DNA of 38,197 nt, taken from contig NZ_JAMRYX010000174.1 of assembly GCF_024448135.1 (NCBI RefSeq), positions 1 to 38,197 of the forward strand, in the 5' to 3' direction. The DNA is from Methylocystis suflitae. Lineage in GTDB: Bacteria > Pseudomonadota > Alphaproteobacteria > Rhizobiales > Beijerinckiaceae. The notes under the pieces were generated by a model, which was given only the letters and a program-made list of their open reading frames with translations, was not told the origin of the DNA and did not search any database. The first letter of the stretch is position 1; each line of letters opens with the position of its first letter. The position numbers and the translations under genes were made by a program. Positions 37,199-38,197 of the stretch are shown here, one piece after another.

Positions 37199-37813
37199 TC
37201 AAGATGCAGCGGCGTCCACGGCATCCTTCTTCTTGCCGGAGGGATGCGTGTGCTTCCAATACACGAAAACGATGCCGGCGATGAGCACGGTCCCGGCGAT
37301 CTGCGGCACCCAGGCCCACAAGGTTTCGCCAACGGTGAATTTGAATTCGGACGTCTCCTGCGCCCCGTCCGGGCGGGTCAGCGTGACGAGTCCGATATAG
37401 TGGCCGTTGTTCTTGAAGTCGTGCTCCAGATTAAAGGTGCCCTTGGTGTATTTGGTCGCGGGACGATGAACTTCGGTCAGCGCTTCAAGATCGGTGCCCT
37501 TCGTGATCGGCGTCAGCGGATCGCGAATGATTCGCAGTTCCAGCGGCATGTCGCGAAACGTCGGATTTTCGATGTCGAACACCAGAATGGTTGGTCCGGC
37601 GGTCGGGATCTCGGCGCAATATTCGCTGCGCGATTTGCCGGGTTGATAGGCCGTAATGTGAATCATGTCGTAGCCGAACATGACCATGCACATATTGCCC
37701 ATCGACATGGCTTCGGGGCCTGCGCCGCCCTCCGACGCGCGCAGCGGGGCTGTCAACGCCAGCGAAAAAAGCGCGCCAAGAACTGCAGCTGCAACGCTAC
37801 GCCAATTCTTCAT
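37199..37813 (-). CDS. pmoD: PmoD, CuA-like copper protein of methane oxidisers
   Basis: This 204-residue protein has a signal peptide (cleavage near PLRAS), a periplasmic domain and one C-terminal membrane helix (about residues 168-190). The ligand region reads M38, M41-C42-M43-V-M45, M50-I-H52 and C66 (SEYCAEIP), matching PmoD, which forms a CuA-like site at a homodimer interface. The start at 37813 has GAGGGA 6 bases upstream; 37819 and 37831 are alternatives. It leads the pmoD-copC-copD-pmoF unit. No pmoCAB is in the window. Confidence 0.9.
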   Translation of the reverse strand: MKNWRSVAAAVLGALFSLALTAPLRASEGGAGPEAMSMGNMCMVMFGYDMIHITAYQPGKSRSEYCAEIPTAGPTILVFDIENPTFRDMPLELRIIRDPLTPITKGTDLEALTEVHRPATKYTKGTFNLEHDFKNNGHYIGLVTLTRPDGAQETSEFKFTVGETLWAWVPQIAGTVLIAGIVFVYWKHTHPSGKKKDAVDAAAS

Positions 37814-38197
37814 TTCCATCCCTCGATCCATATTGAGTCCCGGGCTGCCGCTCTTGTTGGCGAACGTTGCTGAGCCCTGGATCTTCTATAGCGGATTTTT
37901 GGTTCGCGGCTCGACTATTGTCATGCCATTGCATCGCCCGCGCCGCTGGACGCTCATCCTACTTTTGACAAATGCCAGAAATTGACGCGAGGAAAAACGA
38001 CCGCGTCATTTGCGTCGAAAGGACGCACCGCGCATCGAAGCATTCGAAAGCGACACGGCCTCTTCTCTAGCGAACGCAATACGCGAATTTCGCCGGGCGC
38101 CTGCAGAAAGCCTCTCGAAGCTTAGCGAACGCCTTTGCGCAAAGACGCGCATAGTTCACGTAGAAGACGTGTCCTTATGGGAAGCCGCGCTTGGTTT
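37814..38197. other. Upstream region of the pmoD operon and window end
   Basis: These 384 bases should contain the promoter of the minus-strand copper operon, but I see no clear -35/-10 pair or operator. Confidence 0.4.
38010..38197 (+). CDS. Possible partial open frame running off the window
   Basis: From a TTG at 38010 one plus-strand frame stays open to the window end with plausible composition (IREFRRAPAESLSKLSERL). There is no ATG and no ribosome site. It may be the start of a gene, or chance. Confidence 0.2.
   Translation, partial: MRRKDAPRIEAFESDTASSLANAIREFRRAPAESLSKLSERLCAKTRIVHVEDVSLWEAALG

Overview
The window is GC-rich, gene-dense alphaproteobacterial chromosome. CpdR, an RcdA-family (DUF1465) protein, a DUF1036 protein, HemB with the non-zinc metal motif and the gatCA cluster fit Rhizobiales. 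Two PmoD-family proteins and a PmoF-type PCuAC protein, families known from methane and ammonia oxidisers, point to a type II methanotroph of the Methylocystis/Methylosinus kind. This is inferred from gene content only. I see no phage, insertion sequence, CRISPR array, tRNA or rRNA.

Layout. (1) 35-620: a small heat-shock protein with a predicted RpoH promoter and a ROSE-like RNA thermometer. (2) 649-5513: a probable copper-uptake locus with a LuxR-type regulator, a divergent small DUF2946-like protein, an OprC-like TonB receptor carrying the CxxxM and HxM copper motifs, and a TlpA-like thioredoxin. (3) 5592-12657: metabolic genes (lipase-like hydrolase, HisN, N-formylglutamate amidohydrolase, homocysteine methyltransferase, L31, SuhB, GNAT) around cpdR and rcdA. 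A minus-strand small RNA resembling the suhB/MmgR family lies between rcdA and suhB, and a full CtrA-type box sits inside its promoter. (4) 12844-28883: housekeeping genes (cold shock protein, pyk, hemB, gatCAB with a chorismate mutase coupled to gatA, ruvX, plsY-dprA, xthA), small conserved proteins and a histone H1-like protein. (5) 28884-33837: a lone divergent PmoD behind an AT-rich leader, sodB, and mixed genes including an aspartate aminotransferase. (6) 33977-37813: a minus-strand copper operon, pmoD-copC-copD-pmoF.

How the parts may work together. The OprC-like receptor would bring copper across the outer membrane. PmoD, CopC, the CopD fusion and PmoF would handle it in the periplasm and inner membrane, presumably for particulate methane monooxygenase and cytochrome oxidase; no pmoCAB is present here. 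CpdR and RcdA are ClpXP adaptors for CtrA turnover, so a CtrA box in the neighbouring small RNA promoter suggests a cell-cycle link. The most unusual items are the CopD-cytochrome c-thioredoxin-like fusion, the PCuAC protein lacking the usual ligands, the second PmoD with shifted ligands, and the CtrA-box small RNA.
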